Part shown: piece by piece, positions 8,846-16,467 of the stretch
Layout: every line of letters starts with the position of its first letter
Numbering within the stretch: position 1 is the stretch's first letter
NCBI GenBank assembly: GCA_023653245.1
Contig: JAMNXK010000007.1
Coordinates: 1 to 29,085, forward strand
DNA: 29,085 bases
Reading direction: 5' to 3'
Source: Tagaea sp.
GTDB lineage: Bacteria > Pseudomonadota > Alphaproteobacteria > CACIAM-22H2
Program-made: the position numbers and the translations under genes
The notes under the pieces: generated by a model
What the model saw: only the letters and a program-made list of their open reading frames with translations
Told to the model about the DNA's origin: nothing
Databases searched by the model: none

Positions 8846-10194
8846 GCCAGGCCCGCCGCCACGCCGTATCCGCCCAGCGGCACGTAAGCGCGATTCGCGG
8901 GCAATTCGAGCCGGCGCGGATCGAAATTGTTCCAGAAGTCGTAGATGAGGCCCGGATTCGCCATGCTTGCGGCCAACGCTTCGAGTGACATCGCCTCGAA
9001 GGCCGGATGGTTGTTGCAGATCGCCACCAGATGCGCGCCGGCGAAGGCGTCGGCGAGCGAGGTCGCGGGCGCGAGGCCGAACGCTTCGATCTCGCGCATG
9101 GACACGACCTCGTCCCAGCCGCGCATCGCCGCATCCGGAAACGCCGCGGCGACCGCATCGACGATGCCGCGCGCGGTCGTGCCGCGCAGATCGTCCGTGG
9201 CGGGCCGGCCTTTGAAGGCGAGACCGAGGAAGGCGATCGTCGGTTTCGCCGGAAAGCCCGGCAGACGCGCGGCCGCCGCGCGCATGCGCGACGCCGCTTC
9301 GAGTGCCTGGCGCTCGTTGATCTTTCGCGCGGCGACCACGATCTCCGGCGTCACGCCCGTCGTCTCGAAGCTCTCGGCGAGGATGTAGGGATCCTTGCTC
9401 AGGCACGGCCCGCCGACCGGTCCGGGCATCGGCAAATTGGTGCGCGGGTAGCCGAGCTTGCCCGCCTTGATCACCTCGGCGGCCGAAATTCCGGCGACGT
9501 CGCACATACGCGCGATCTCGTTGGCGAAGGCGAAGTGCACGTCGCGCTGGGCGTTGTCGACCAGCTTGATCATCTCGGCCGCTTCGATGCTCGAAACGCG
9601 CACCGTCGTGGGCGTGAGGAACTGGAAGAGCTGCGAAGCGCGCACCGTCGCCGCCAAGGTTTGGCCCGCGACGATTTGCGGCAACACGCGCAGCTCGGGC
9701 AGCGCCAGGCCTTCGATCGTGCGTTCGGGACAGAAGGCGATGTCGTAGGGCACGCGCGCCCCGTCGAGGATCGGAATGGCGACGTTGCGCGTGGTGCCGA
9801 GCTTCAACGTCGAGCGCATCACCACCAAATCGCCCGCGCGCAGCCGCGCGGCGACTTCGCGCGCCACCGACTCGACCATGTCGAGCCGCGCGCGGCCCTC
9901 GGGGTCGAGCGGCGTGCCGACGGTGACGATGTAGACGCGCGCGGGCTCGGTTTCCGCCAAGCGCCGCACGAAGCGCAGGCGCCCGGCGGCGACCAGGCGT
10001 TCGAGCATCGCTTGAAGGCCGGGCTCGTGGAATTGCGGAACGCCGCGTTTCAGCCCGGCGAGCACGTCCGCGCGGATCTCCACGCCGGTCACGTCGAAGC
10101 CCACATCGGCCATCACCGCGCACAGCGTCAGGCCGACATAGCCGCAGCCCACGATCGCGATGCGCCGGTCGGGATAGTCGGAAGGAACCAGCAT
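8842..10194 (-). CDS. UDP-sugar 6-dehydrogenase (UDP-ManNAc/UDP-glucose dehydrogenase family)
   Basis: The protein has 450 residues with the three-part layout of the family. An N-terminal NAD domain carries IAIVGCGYVGL (12-22). The central domain has FCPERTIEG (155-163) and a Lys/Asn pair in IKLVDNAQRD. The catalytic cysteine is in GPVGGPCLSKDPY (C264), and the C-terminal UDP domain carries AFLGLAFKGRPATDD. Such enzymes oxidise C6 of a UDP-sugar twice to give a uronic acid. The GPCLSKDPY form and the PERTIEG motif look more like the WecC/TviB branch than like Ugd, so UDP-ManNAc or UDP-GlcNAc is a likely but unproven substrate. The ATG at 10194 overlaps the Nudix stop by one base (TGATG). Confidence 0.88.
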   Translation of the reverse strand: MLVPSDYPDRRIAIVGCGYVGLTLCAVMADVGFDVTGVEIRADVLAGLKRGVPQFHEPGLQAMLERLVAAGRLRFVRRLAETEPARVYIVTVGTPLDPEGRARLDMVESVAREVAARLRAGDLVVMRSTLKLGTTRNVAIPILDGARVPYDIAFCPERTIEGLALPELRVLPQIVAGQTLAATVRASQLFQFLTPTTVRVSSIEAAEMIKLVDNAQRDVHFAFANEIARMCDVAGISAAEVIKAGKLGYPRTNLPMPGPVGGPCLSKDPYILAESFETTGVTPEIVVAARKINERQALEAASRMRAAAARLPGFPAKPTIAFLGLAFKGRPATDDLRGTTARGIVDAVAAAFPDAAMRGWDEVVSMREIEAFGLAPATSLADAFAGAHLVAICNNHPAFEAMSLEALAASMANPGLIYDFWNNFDPRRLELPANRAYVPLGGYGVAAGLA

Positions 10195-10727
10195 CAGAAC
10201 TTGCCTTTGAGTATCGCGAGTCCCACCAGCGCCACGTGCAAGGCCGTCGGGAAGGCGCCGGAGCGGATCATGTCGAGGAATTCGGCCTTGGGCACGAGCC
10301 GGCGCTCGAGTCCCGGCTCGGGCCGCCAATCGGCGATGGGCTCGATCGCCGGCGCCACGTAGCAATGGAAGCGATTCTCCAAGCGGCCGGTATCGGGATC
10401 GAGCGTGCCCAGGAACGCCGGCGCGCCGACGACGCGGTAGCCGGCTTCTTCCTCCAGCTCGTGCGCCACCGTGGTCGCGGGATCGAGCGCGCCGTCGACC
10501 AGCCCGCCCGGCAATTCGAGCGTGACGCGCTCGAGGGCCGGCCGGTATTGGCGGACCAACACGACTTCCTGAGCCGCCGTGACGGCCAGCAGCGTCACGT
10601 AGTCGGCTTGGCGGATCGAGTGGAACGTGCCGACCGTGCCATCGCGGTCGATATCGCGCGCGACCACCGTCACCCAGGGGGAGACGGCGTCGAGACGAGT
10701 GGCGCGCACGCGCGGTGTTGCGGTCAT
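10194..10727 (-). CDS. Nudix-fold hydrolase with an altered Nudix box
   Basis: The protein has 177 residues from the ATG at 10727; a TTG at 10739 would add four. The core (VVLVRQYRPALERVTLELPGG) is like ADP-ribose/NDP-sugar pyrophosphatases. The Nudix helix reads GGLVDGALDPATTVAHELEEEAGY. Against the consensus Gx5Ex7REUXEEXGU, the first Glu is Leu and the Arg is His, while the metal-binding E(L)EEE core and the final Gly remain. It probably hydrolyses a nucleoside-diphosphate-linked compound, perhaps as house-cleaning for NDP-sugars, but the changes could reduce or shift activity. It is the first gene of the minus-strand operon. Confidence 0.82.
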   Translation of the reverse strand: MTATPRVRATRLDAVSPWVTVVARDIDRDGTVGTFHSIRQADYVTLLAVTAAQEVVLVRQYRPALERVTLELPGGLVDGALDPATTVAHELEEEAGYRVVGAPAFLGTLDPDTGRLENRFHCYVAPAIEPIADWRPEPGLERRLVPKAEFLDMIRSGAFPTALHVALVGLAILKGKF

Positions 10728-10744
10728 GTTTCGAGCCAAGCTAC

Positions 10745-10770
10745 CGCCCTTCGGGTGCGACCGAAGGGCG
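10745..10770 (-). promoter_or_regulatory. Hairpin in the leader of the minus-strand operon
   Basis: Bases 10745-10754 and 10761-10770 form a perfect 10-bp inverted repeat (CGCCCTTCGG / CCGAAGGGCG) around a 6-base loop. In the minus-strand transcript the second arm contains AAGGGCG, the only Shine-Dalgarno-like sequence before the Nudix gene, 4 bases before the TTG and 16 before the ATG. Folding would hide it. Because the flanking genes diverge, a role as terminator is unlikely. A DNA operator is an alternative. Confidence 0.5.
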
Positions 10771-10827
10771 CAGCCGGGGCGTCAAGTCCGATATCGGGCG
10801 CCGAATGTGCCCAAAAACTCGGGAGAA

Positions 10828-10855
10828 TTTATGTGCGACCGACGGCCGGCGTCAA
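10828..10855 (-). promoter_or_regulatory. Sigma70-like promoter for the minus-strand operon
   Basis: On the minus strand, TTGACG (10855-10850) and CATAAA (10833-10828) are separated by 16 bases. These match the -35 in 5 of 6 and the -10 in 4 of 6 positions. Transcription would start near 10821, giving a leader of about 95 bases that includes the hairpin at 10745-10770. The palindrome at 10861-10879 lies directly upstream of the -35 box, where an activator or repressor could act. Confidence 0.5.
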
Positions 10856-10860
10856 TCGTC

Positions 10861-10879
10861 TTGTTCATTCCATGAACAA
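10861..10879. repeat. Palindrome copy 1 (TTGTTCATTCCATGAACAA)
   Basis: This is a perfect 8-bp inverted repeat with a 3-base centre, in AT-rich DNA between the divergent Nudix operon and the broken oxygenase gene. The 15-base core GTTCATTCCATGAAC recurs in the same orientation at 12759-12773. The size and symmetry suit a dimeric DNA-binding protein. It sits next to the -35 box of the minus-strand promoter and 68 bases before the oxygenase ATG. Confidence 0.65.
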
Positions 10880-10946
10880 AATTTCTTGAATTTATTTCAG
10901 GCCCTTAGAAGAAAAGCACCGGCGGCTGCCGAGGGAGACCAATGGC

Positions 10947-11641
10947 ATGGGCGTGACGACAAGTTTCGCGCGCGACGCGGAAGTGGCGCTGGCGGAAACA
11001 TTCTTGCGCGACGGGTACGCGATCTTCGACGTCGAAGACCGCGTGGCGCTCGACGCGATCCGCCTGGGCGATTACCGGCATTTCGCGAAACTTCGGCCCG
11101 GCTATTTCGCCATGGGCCGCAGCCGGCTGGAACCGCTGGTCGGCAACGAACTGGCGATGCAGAACCGGATCGATTTTTCGATCCAGATGCCCGGCGACAA
11201 GACGTCGCTGCTCGACATTTATGCCGATGTGTTTTCGGGCGAAACGCCCTATCAGGTCGTCATGTGGACGCCCCTGGTGGACGTCCACCGGCCAAGTCGA
11301 TGTTCATCTTGCCGCGCGCGAAATCCGAAGCGGCGATCCGTACGCTGCCCGAGCTTGGCGCCGGCGGCATGAAGGCGCTCTACGACAAAGTCGAGCGCGA
11401 CCTCGTGTGGCTCGACATCCCCTTCGGCAAGACGCTGATCTTTTGCCCGAACTTTCTGCATGGCAATGTCCTCAACGCGGAAGCGACGACGCGCTGGTCG
11501 ATGAACGTGCGCTTCACCGGTCTGTTCACGCCCTATACGAGCCCGGACAAGCATGTCGGATCGTTCTATTTGCCGATCACGCCGCGTCCCGTCACCCGGC
11601 TGGGGATGTCCTACGTTCCGCCATCGGGGTTCGAGGCGTAG
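10947..11641 (+). pseudogene. Broken 2OG-Fe(II) oxygenase of the sporadic carbohydrate cluster type
   Basis: The start has a good ribosome binding site (GAGGGAGA, 8 bases before the ATG). The first frame runs MGVTTSFARDAEVALAETFL to VVMWTPLVDVHR at about 11290. The sense then continues one base earlier in frame (AKSMFILPRAKSEAAI to YVPPSGFEA, stop at 11641). Restoring one G in CGGCCAAG at about 11290 gives a 231-residue protein. It matches my memory of the family named sporadic carbohydrate cluster 2OG-Fe(II) oxygenase, which modifies surface sugars. The distal His and Arg are visible in FLHGN and TRWSMNVRF. The expected H-x-D iron site appears as Y-A-D (residues 92-94), a second sign of decay, although that alignment is from memory. 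Confidence 0.72.
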
Positions 11642-11646
11642 ACGCC

Positions 11647-11977
11647 GTGCCCGCCGCGCGCTTCGGCCACAAAGGCTACGTGACGTCGCGTCGATTCGGC
11701 GATCACGCGATCCCCGTGCCGGTGCAATCGCTGTTCTTGCGCGACGATTGCGCGTGCAAGGGAGTCACCTACGTGCTGCCCGTGAACGAGAACGCTTTCC
11801 CCAATTCCTATCTGGTGCTCGTTCCACATGCTGCCCCGGCGCGCCGAACGGCGGCGGGCGATCATGGAGAAGCACGTCGGGCAGGGCGCGTCGCCGCATT
11901 TCGTGCTAGAGGATCCGGCCGTGGTGAACGCCGCCGACATCGCCGCGACCGAGTCCCCGATCGCGTTCGCCGACCTC
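11647..11977 (+). pseudogene. Remnant of a LIC12192-family sporadic carbohydrate cluster protein
   Basis: The start is a GTG at 11647, 5 bases after the oxygenase stop. The N-terminal half (HKGYVTSRRFGDHAIPVPVQ, later NENAFPNSYLVL) is typical of the LIC12192 family of unknown function. At 11820 the frame breaks. The family's C-terminal half resumes in another frame (FHMLPRRAERRRAIMEKHV, then ASPHFVLED). Compared with the family as I remember it, about 15-20 residues between the YLVL and MLP parts are missing, which suggests a deletion rather than a single-base error. No stop follows: the frame runs straight into the remains of the next gene. The right border given is approximate. Confidence 0.65.
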
Positions 11978-12771
11978 GGGCGGCGCGCGCTCGCCGCGCG
12001 GGGATTTGAGGTAACCGGCACCTGGCGCGCGGCACCGCCCGCCGCCGGCGGATTTCGCGCTTTGCGCGTCGATCTGGAGGGGCCGCTCGACGATCTTGGG
12101 GATTTCGAGTCGGTGTTTCACTGCGCGGCGGAGATTCCGGCGCGCTGCCCGGACCCCGATCGTCTCCACGCGGCCAACGCGTCGGCTTGCACGGCCCTGT
12201 TCGAGCGCGCCCTCGAACGCCGCGCGCGCTGCGCGGTTTTTCTGTCGTCGATGTCGGTCTATGGCGCGATCGGCGTCGCGCGCGTAACCGAAGATGTCGA
12301 ACCCGCGGCGCTCGACGCGTACGGGCGTTCGAAACTGGATGGCGAAGCCGCGCTCGCCCGTGCTGTCGAGCGCGGTCTGCCGTCGGGGCTTTCGTTGCGA
12401 TTGCCGGGGACGGTCGGCCGCGGCTCGCACGACAATTTTCTGTCCGCCGCGCGCGTCACCCCGACGCCGCGTTCAACAACGTGCTTCATGTCGGCGATCT
12501 GTACGAATTCTTGGCGCTCCGGATCGAAGCGCCCGCGCCCGGCCACGTGATCGCCAATCTCGGCGCCACCGCGCCCGTCGCCATGCGCGCGGTCTACGCG
12601 GCGCTCTGCGAAGGGTTGGGACGCGAAGCGCGTGTCGAGTGGACCGATGCGGGGAAACCGGCCTTCACCATCGCGATCGACCGCGCGCTGGCGCTGGGAT
12701 TTCGGTCGCGGGGAACAGCGGCTTCCGTGCGCGATTTTGGGCATGATTCAAGGGCTTCGTTCATTCCATGA
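11978..12771 (+). pseudogene. Headless and frameshifted SDR epimerase
   Basis: The sequence from GRRALAARGFEVTGTWRAAP onward is an extended SDR. FHCAAEIPARC, FLSSMSVYGAIG and the catalytic YxxxK in AYGRSKLDGE are readable. The first dozen residues, which should carry the GxxGxxG loop, and the start codon are missing, and the frame is fused to the LIC12192 remnant. Between about 12440 and 12462 the frame shifts by one base, and the C-terminal part (HPDAAFNNVLHVGDLYEFLA and on) ends at 12771. The last codons run through palindrome copy 2. It cannot make a working enzyme as it stands. It was probably an NDP-sugar epimerase or reductase acting with the two genes before it. Confidence 0.72.
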
Positions 12772-12773
12772 AC
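12759..12773. repeat. Palindrome copy 2 (GTTCATTCCATGAAC)
   Basis: This is the identical 15-base core of the palindrome at 10863-10877, in the same orientation, 1896 bases downstream. The flanks are also similar (A-rich after the core). It overlaps the end of the broken epimerase and lies 50 bases upstream of the -35 box of the heptose operon promoter. The arrangement suits either a shared operator or a repeat bordering the decayed module. Confidence 0.65.
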
Positions 12774-12823
12774 ACAATTGCAATGGGCGTTTCGGCGCGA
12801 TTTCCCGATGGCGGGAAGGGGAG

Positions 12824-12852
12824 TTGATCGCTCTCCCGGGGGCGACTATAAG
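12824..12852 (+). promoter_or_regulatory. Sigma70-like promoter for the heptose operon
   Basis: TTGATC (12824-12829) and TATAAG (12847-12852) are separated by exactly 17 bases. The -10 box matches in 5 of 6 positions and the -35 box in 4 of 6. TATAAG stands out in very GC-rich surroundings. Transcription would start near 12859, leaving a leader of about 135 bases before the ATG at 12994. This is the only convincing promoter I see before the eleven-gene operon. Confidence 0.55.
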
Positions 12853-12993
12853 GACCCATCCTCGGGGTCCCCGGGGGCTCGATTCGGCGGCCCGCCCGGG
12901 GCGCCGGCACGAGTCGGCACTCGCCGGACGTCGCCGGGGTCTCGTTTTCCGACGGCTACGGCTTTCTCCACCACCCTTGCGGAATCACCCCCG

Positions 12994-13986
12994 ATGGTCG
13001 ATCGGATTCTCGTCACCGGCATTACCGGCTTCGTTGGCTCGCATTTGGCCGAGTACGTCCTCTCCCAAGGACCGAAATTCCGTGTCGTCGGGACCAAGCG
13101 CTGGCATCTGTCGCGGCTCGACCACATCCGGCCGATCCTCGATCGAATCGACATGCACGATTGCGACCTTACCGACGCGGTATCGACGCTCGACCTGATC
13201 CAGGCCGTGCGGCCCGCACGAGTCTTCCATTGCGCGGCCGAGAGTTTCGTCAGCCCGTCCTGGAAGCATCCGAACCGCTACATGGACGTCAACTACCGCG
13301 CCACGGTGAACCTGCTCGACGCGCTGCATCGAATCGGATCCAAGGCGTCATTCCATATTCCCGGCTCGGGCGAGGAATACGGCGACATCGCCGAGAGCGA
13401 ACTGCCGATCACGCCTGAGACGCCGCTGCGTCCCGTCAATCCTTACGCCGTCACCAAGGTCGCGCAAGACCTCATCGGCTACGTCTACCACCGGTCCTAC
13501 GGGCTCAACGTGATCCGCACGCGCGCCTTCAACCACGAAGGTCCGCGCCGCGACAAGGTGTTCGGCATTCCTTGGTATGCCTATCAAATCGCGCGTATCG
13601 AGGCAGGGCTGCAGGAGCCGGTCGTGCTGACCGGCGAGATCGACGATCGGCGGAACTTCACCCATGTCCGCGACATGGTCGAGGCCTATTGGATCGCCTC
13701 CGAAAAATGCGCGCCGGGCGAACTCTATTTGGTCGGCTCGGAAGCCGACGACATGATCTACACCTTCCGCCAGGCGCTGGAGATGCTGATCGCCATGTCC
13801 GCGGCGAAGGGTATTTCGCACCGCGTCGATCCGCGCTACGTGCGCCCGACGGCGGTGCCCCGGCTCATCGCCGACACCAGCCGCTTCCGCGACGCGACCG
13901 GCTGGACGCCGAAAATTCCCTTCGCCACCATCCTGACCGAGACTCTCGATTACTGGCGCAAGCGCGTGGCCGACGGCACGGCCTGA
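12994..13986 (+). CDS. GDP-sugar 4,6-dehydratase/Rmd-type SDR, probably acting on GDP-heptose
   Basis: The protein has 330 residues. It has an NAD(P) loop TGITGFVG (8-15), the active-site stretch GSGEEYG (124-130) and the catalytic pair YAVTK (Y151, K155). The later segments AFNHEGPRRDKVFG, QIARIEAG and NFTHVRDMVEAY are typical of the GDP-mannose 4,6-dehydratase/GDP-4-keto-6-deoxymannose reductase group. The ATG at 12994 begins right at the domain; the frame is open further upstream without plausible coding. Because the operon makes GDP-heptose, the likely reaction is formation of a GDP-4-keto-6-deoxy-heptose, as by the Campylobacter DdahA/WcbK-type enzymes. The sequence also resembles reductases of this group, so the direction of the chemistry is inferred from context. 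Confidence 0.8.
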   Translation: MVDRILVTGITGFVGSHLAEYVLSQGPKFRVVGTKRWHLSRLDHIRPILDRIDMHDCDLTDAVSTLDLIQAVRPARVFHCAAESFVSPSWKHPNRYMDVNYRATVNLLDALHRIGSKASFHIPGSGEEYGDIAESELPITPETPLRPVNPYAVTKVAQDLIGYVYHRSYGLNVIRTRAFNHEGPRRDKVFGIPWYAYQIARIEAGLQEPVVLTGEIDDRRNFTHVRDMVEAYWIASEKCAPGELYLVGSEADDMIYTFRQALEMLIAMSAAKGISHRVDPRYVRPTAVPRLIADTSRFRDATGWTPKIPFATILTETLDYWRKRVADGTA

Positions 13987-14019
13987 CGCGACCCGTTTCC
14001 ATCCGCCCGGAGGAGCCGC

Positions 14020-14472
14020 ATGGCGATCCACGACGTAAAAGTGATTCCGCTGCGCAAGATCTGCGACGAGCGCGGCATGGTCTGGCACATGCTCAAGGCC
14101 AGCGATCCCCATTTCAAGCAATTCGGCGAAATCTACTTCACGTGCGGCTACCCGGGCGTCGTCAAGGCCTGGCACATCCACAAGGAGATGACGCTCAACA
14201 ATTGCTGCCTGGTGGGCATGGTCAAGCTCGTGCTCTACGACGGCCGCGAGGGCTCGCCGAGCAAAGGCGAGCTGATGGAGTTGTTCATCGGCGAGCACAA
14301 TTACTGCCTCGTGCAGATCCCGCCGGGAATCACCAACGGCTACAAGGCGTACGGCGACAAGATGGCGATGATGGCCAATTGCGCCACCATGCCGCACGAC
14401 CGCAACGAGCTCGTCTACATCGATCCGTTCAAGAACGACATTCCCTACGATTGGTCGCTCAGACATGGATGA
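14020..14472 (+). CDS. RmlC-like (dTDP-4-dehydrorhamnose 3,5-epimerase family) cupin
   Basis: The protein has 150 residues, somewhat shorter than classic RmlC (about 180). Cupin-type features are GEIYFTCGYPGVVKAWHIHK (36-55), with the catalytic-type His in the WHIH segment, and the second half VQIPPGITNGYKAY. A strong ribosome binding site (GGAGGAG) precedes the ATG at 14020. RmlC-fold enzymes remove a proton next to the 4-keto group and epimerise C3 and/or C5 of a keto-sugar nucleotide. Following the dehydratase, it probably epimerises the keto-heptose. A cupin isomerase of the FdtA type is a less likely alternative. Confidence 0.8.
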   Translation: MAIHDVKVIPLRKICDERGMVWHMLKASDPHFKQFGEIYFTCGYPGVVKAWHIHKEMTLNNCCLVGMVKLVLYDGREGSPSKGELMELFIGEHNYCLVQIPPGITNGYKAYGDKMAMMANCATMPHDRNELVYIDPFKNDIPYDWSLRHG

Positions 14473-15481
14473 AGCCGGCCGCCACCTTCCCGCGATCGTG
14501 ATGGCGCGCGCGCCATTGCGCGTCAGCTTCGCGGGCGGCGGCACGGATTTGCGCGAGTACTACGCGGGCGGCTACGGCGCGGTGCTGTCCACGACGATCG
14601 ACAAATTCGTCTACGTTACGGTCAAGCGCCACGGCACGCTGTTCAACGAACGCTACCGCCTCAACTATTCCGAGTCCGAGAACGTCGGCTCGCTCGACGA
14701 GATCAAGAACGCGATCATGCGCGAGGCGCTGCGCGCGATCCCGGTCGATCCGCCGATCTACGTGTCGACCGTGGCCGACATCCCGGCGCTGTCCGGCCTC
14801 GGCAGTTCGTCGAGCTTCGCGGTCGCGATGGTATTGGCGTTGCACGCCATGCGCGGCGAGCGCGTCTCCACCATCGCCGCCTACGAGCTCGCCGCGCGGA
14901 TCGAAATCGAGATCCTGGGCCGCCCGATGGGCAAGCAGGACCATGCGGCCGCAGCGTTCGGCGGCCTCAACTACTTTCGATTCCTCGCCGACGGGAGCAC
15001 GGCGGTCGAGCCGTTGGCGCCGCCGGCCGCGGATCTGCGCCGGCTCTTCGCCTGTTTGCAGCTGTTTTGGACCGATCAACGCCGCGACAGTTCCAGCGTG
15101 CTGCGCGCCCAGAAGGCGAATACCGGATCGCGCCGCGCCGAACTCGACACGATGCGCGCCCAAGCCGAGACGTTGCGCAACGCGATGCGCGAACGTTTCG
15201 ATCCCGAAGCGCTGGGCACGATGCTCGACGAAGGCTGGCGGCTCAAGCGCGGTCTGGCCGACGGAATCAGCAACGGCGCGATCGATGGCTGGTACGCCGC
15301 GGCGCGCCAAGCCGGCGCCTGGGGCGGAAAAATCGCCGGCGCGGGCGGCGGCGGGTTCCTGCTGCTGGTCGTACCGCCCGAGCGGCGCGCCGACGTCGCG
15401 CGCGCGCTGCCCGATCTGGTGGAAGTGCCGATCGCCTTCGAGCCTGAGGGCGCGCGGATCGTCTACACTCTCGCCGGATGA
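14465..15481 (+). CDS. hddA: D-glycero-D-manno-heptose 7-phosphate kinase (HddA-like GHMP kinase)
   Basis: The protein has 338 residues. It begins with ARAPLRVSFAGGGTDLREYY, carries the GHMP ATP-binding motif LSGLGSSSSFA (109-119), and has the third motif GAGGGGFLLL near the C-terminus. This order and the GGGTDL start are characteristic of HddA and related sugar kinases, which phosphorylate the anomeric position of heptose 7-phosphate to give the alpha-1,7-bisphosphate. The companions GmhA, GmhB and HddC in the same operon support this over a fucokinase or galactokinase-like role. The ATG at 14465 overlaps the previous gene by 8 bases. Confidence 0.85.
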   Translation: MDEAGRHLPAIVMARAPLRVSFAGGGTDLREYYAGGYGAVLSTTIDKFVYVTVKRHGTLFNERYRLNYSESENVGSLDEIKNAIMREALRAIPVDPPIYVSTVADIPALSGLGSSSSFAVAMVLALHAMRGERVSTIAAYELAARIEIEILGRPMGKQDHAAAAFGGLNYFRFLADGSTAVEPLAPPAADLRRLFACLQLFWTDQRRDSSSVLRAQKANTGSRRAELDTMRAQAETLRNAMRERFDPEALGTMLDEGWRLKRGLADGISNGAIDGWYAAARQAGAWGGKIAGAGGGGFLLLVVPPERRADVARALPDLVEVPIAFEPEGARIVYTLAG

Positions 15482-16431
15482 GCGCCCTCGAAGCCCCCGT
15501 GCTGGTCACCGGTGCCGCGGGGCATATTGGGGCCAATCTCGTGCGGCGGCTGGTCGGGCTCGGCGTGCGGCCGACGGTGCTCGCGCGCGCGGCCACGCCG
15601 ACGCCGAGGCTCGCGGGGATCGAGGATCGCTTGGAATTGGTCCGGGCCGATCTCGCCGACGCGGCCGCGGTGCGCGCGGTTTTCGAACGCGCGCGGCCCG
15701 CGACGGTTTTCCACCTCGCCAGTTCGTTCTTCAATCCGCCGACGCTGACCGCCGTCGAGCATGTGCGCGACAACGTATCTGCGATGGCCGGCTTGCTGGA
15801 AGCCGCGCGCGCTTTTCCCGTTCGGCGATTCGTGCATATGGGAACCGCCGCCGTCTATCCCGCGCGGCCGGGCATGGACGAGGCCGTGCCGTTGGCGCCC
15901 GCCACGATCTACGGCGCGGCCAAGGCCGCGGCATCGACGCTCGCGTCGATCCACGCGCGTCTGCACGGCACGCCATGCGTGGAGCTGCGCCTGTTCGCCA
16001 CCTTCGGGCCGTGGGAACGCGCGGCGCGCTTGGTGCCGTCGGTGCTGATCGCGGCGCTGGAAGGCCGTCCCGCGCGAATCGGCGACGCGCGCCCGATGCG
16101 CGATTTCGTGTTCGTCGACGACGTGATCGACGCGCTGCTCGCCGCGGCCGAAAAGCCCGTGGCGCCGGGCGCGGTCTACAACATCTGTTCGGGCCGGGCG
16201 CGCGCGGTGGGCGAAGTGGCGCGCGCGGTGCTCGCCCGGCTGGGCGACCCGGTTCCCCTGGAAACCGGCAGTTTCGCGCCCCGGCCCGACGAAATCTGGG
16301 AGATCTCGGGTTTGGCGGCCGCTGCCGCGCGCGATCTCGATTGGCGGCCGCGCGTCGGATTCGAGCGCGGCCTCGACCTGACGATCGATTGGTTCCGGGC
16401 GAATCTTGATGTCGCCCGCCGCCTCATGTAG
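15478..16431 (+). CDS. NAD(P)-dependent sugar epimerase/reductase (extended SDR)
   Basis: The protein has 317 residues. It has the intact loop TGAAGHIG (11-18), MGTAAVY (121-127) at the active-site Ser/Thr position, and YGAAK (Y145, K149) as the catalytic pair. The ATG overlaps the kinase stop as ATGA (15478-15481). It is one of two SDRs in the operon beyond the dehydratase. The likely roles are 4-keto reduction finishing the GDP-sugar, or a 2- or 4-epimerisation. Which of the two does which cannot be told from sequence. The end is 36 bases before the methyltransferase. Confidence 0.82.
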   Translation: MSALEAPVLVTGAAGHIGANLVRRLVGLGVRPTVLARAATPTPRLAGIEDRLELVRADLADAAAVRAVFERARPATVFHLASSFFNPPTLTAVEHVRDNVSAMAGLLEAARAFPVRRFVHMGTAAVYPARPGMDEAVPLAPATIYGAAKAAASTLASIHARLHGTPCVELRLFATFGPWERAARLVPSVLIAALEGRPARIGDARPMRDFVFVDDVIDALLAAAEKPVAPGAVYNICSGRARAVGEVARAVLARLGDPVPLETGSFAPRPDEIWEISGLAAAAARDLDWRPRVGFERGLDLTIDWFRANLDVARRLM

Positions 16432-16467
16432 GTCTGCGTTCCGACGACGACGAGGATTCCCGTTTCC

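Noticed and set aside
10745..10770. Hairpin as a transcription terminator
   Set aside because: It lies between divergent genes, has no following run of T on either strand, and sits within the likely leader of the minus operon.
11280..11300. Programmed -1 frameshift in the oxygenase gene
   Set aside because: No X-XXY-YYZ slippery heptamer or downstream hairpin is evident, and the neighbouring genes are also broken, so decay or error is simpler.
12994..14472. A standard dTDP-rhamnose (RmlABCD) pathway
   Set aside because: No RmlA-type thymidylyltransferase is present, and the SDR resembles the GDP-mannose group rather than RmlB. The RmlC-like proteins are better explained by GDP-heptose modification.
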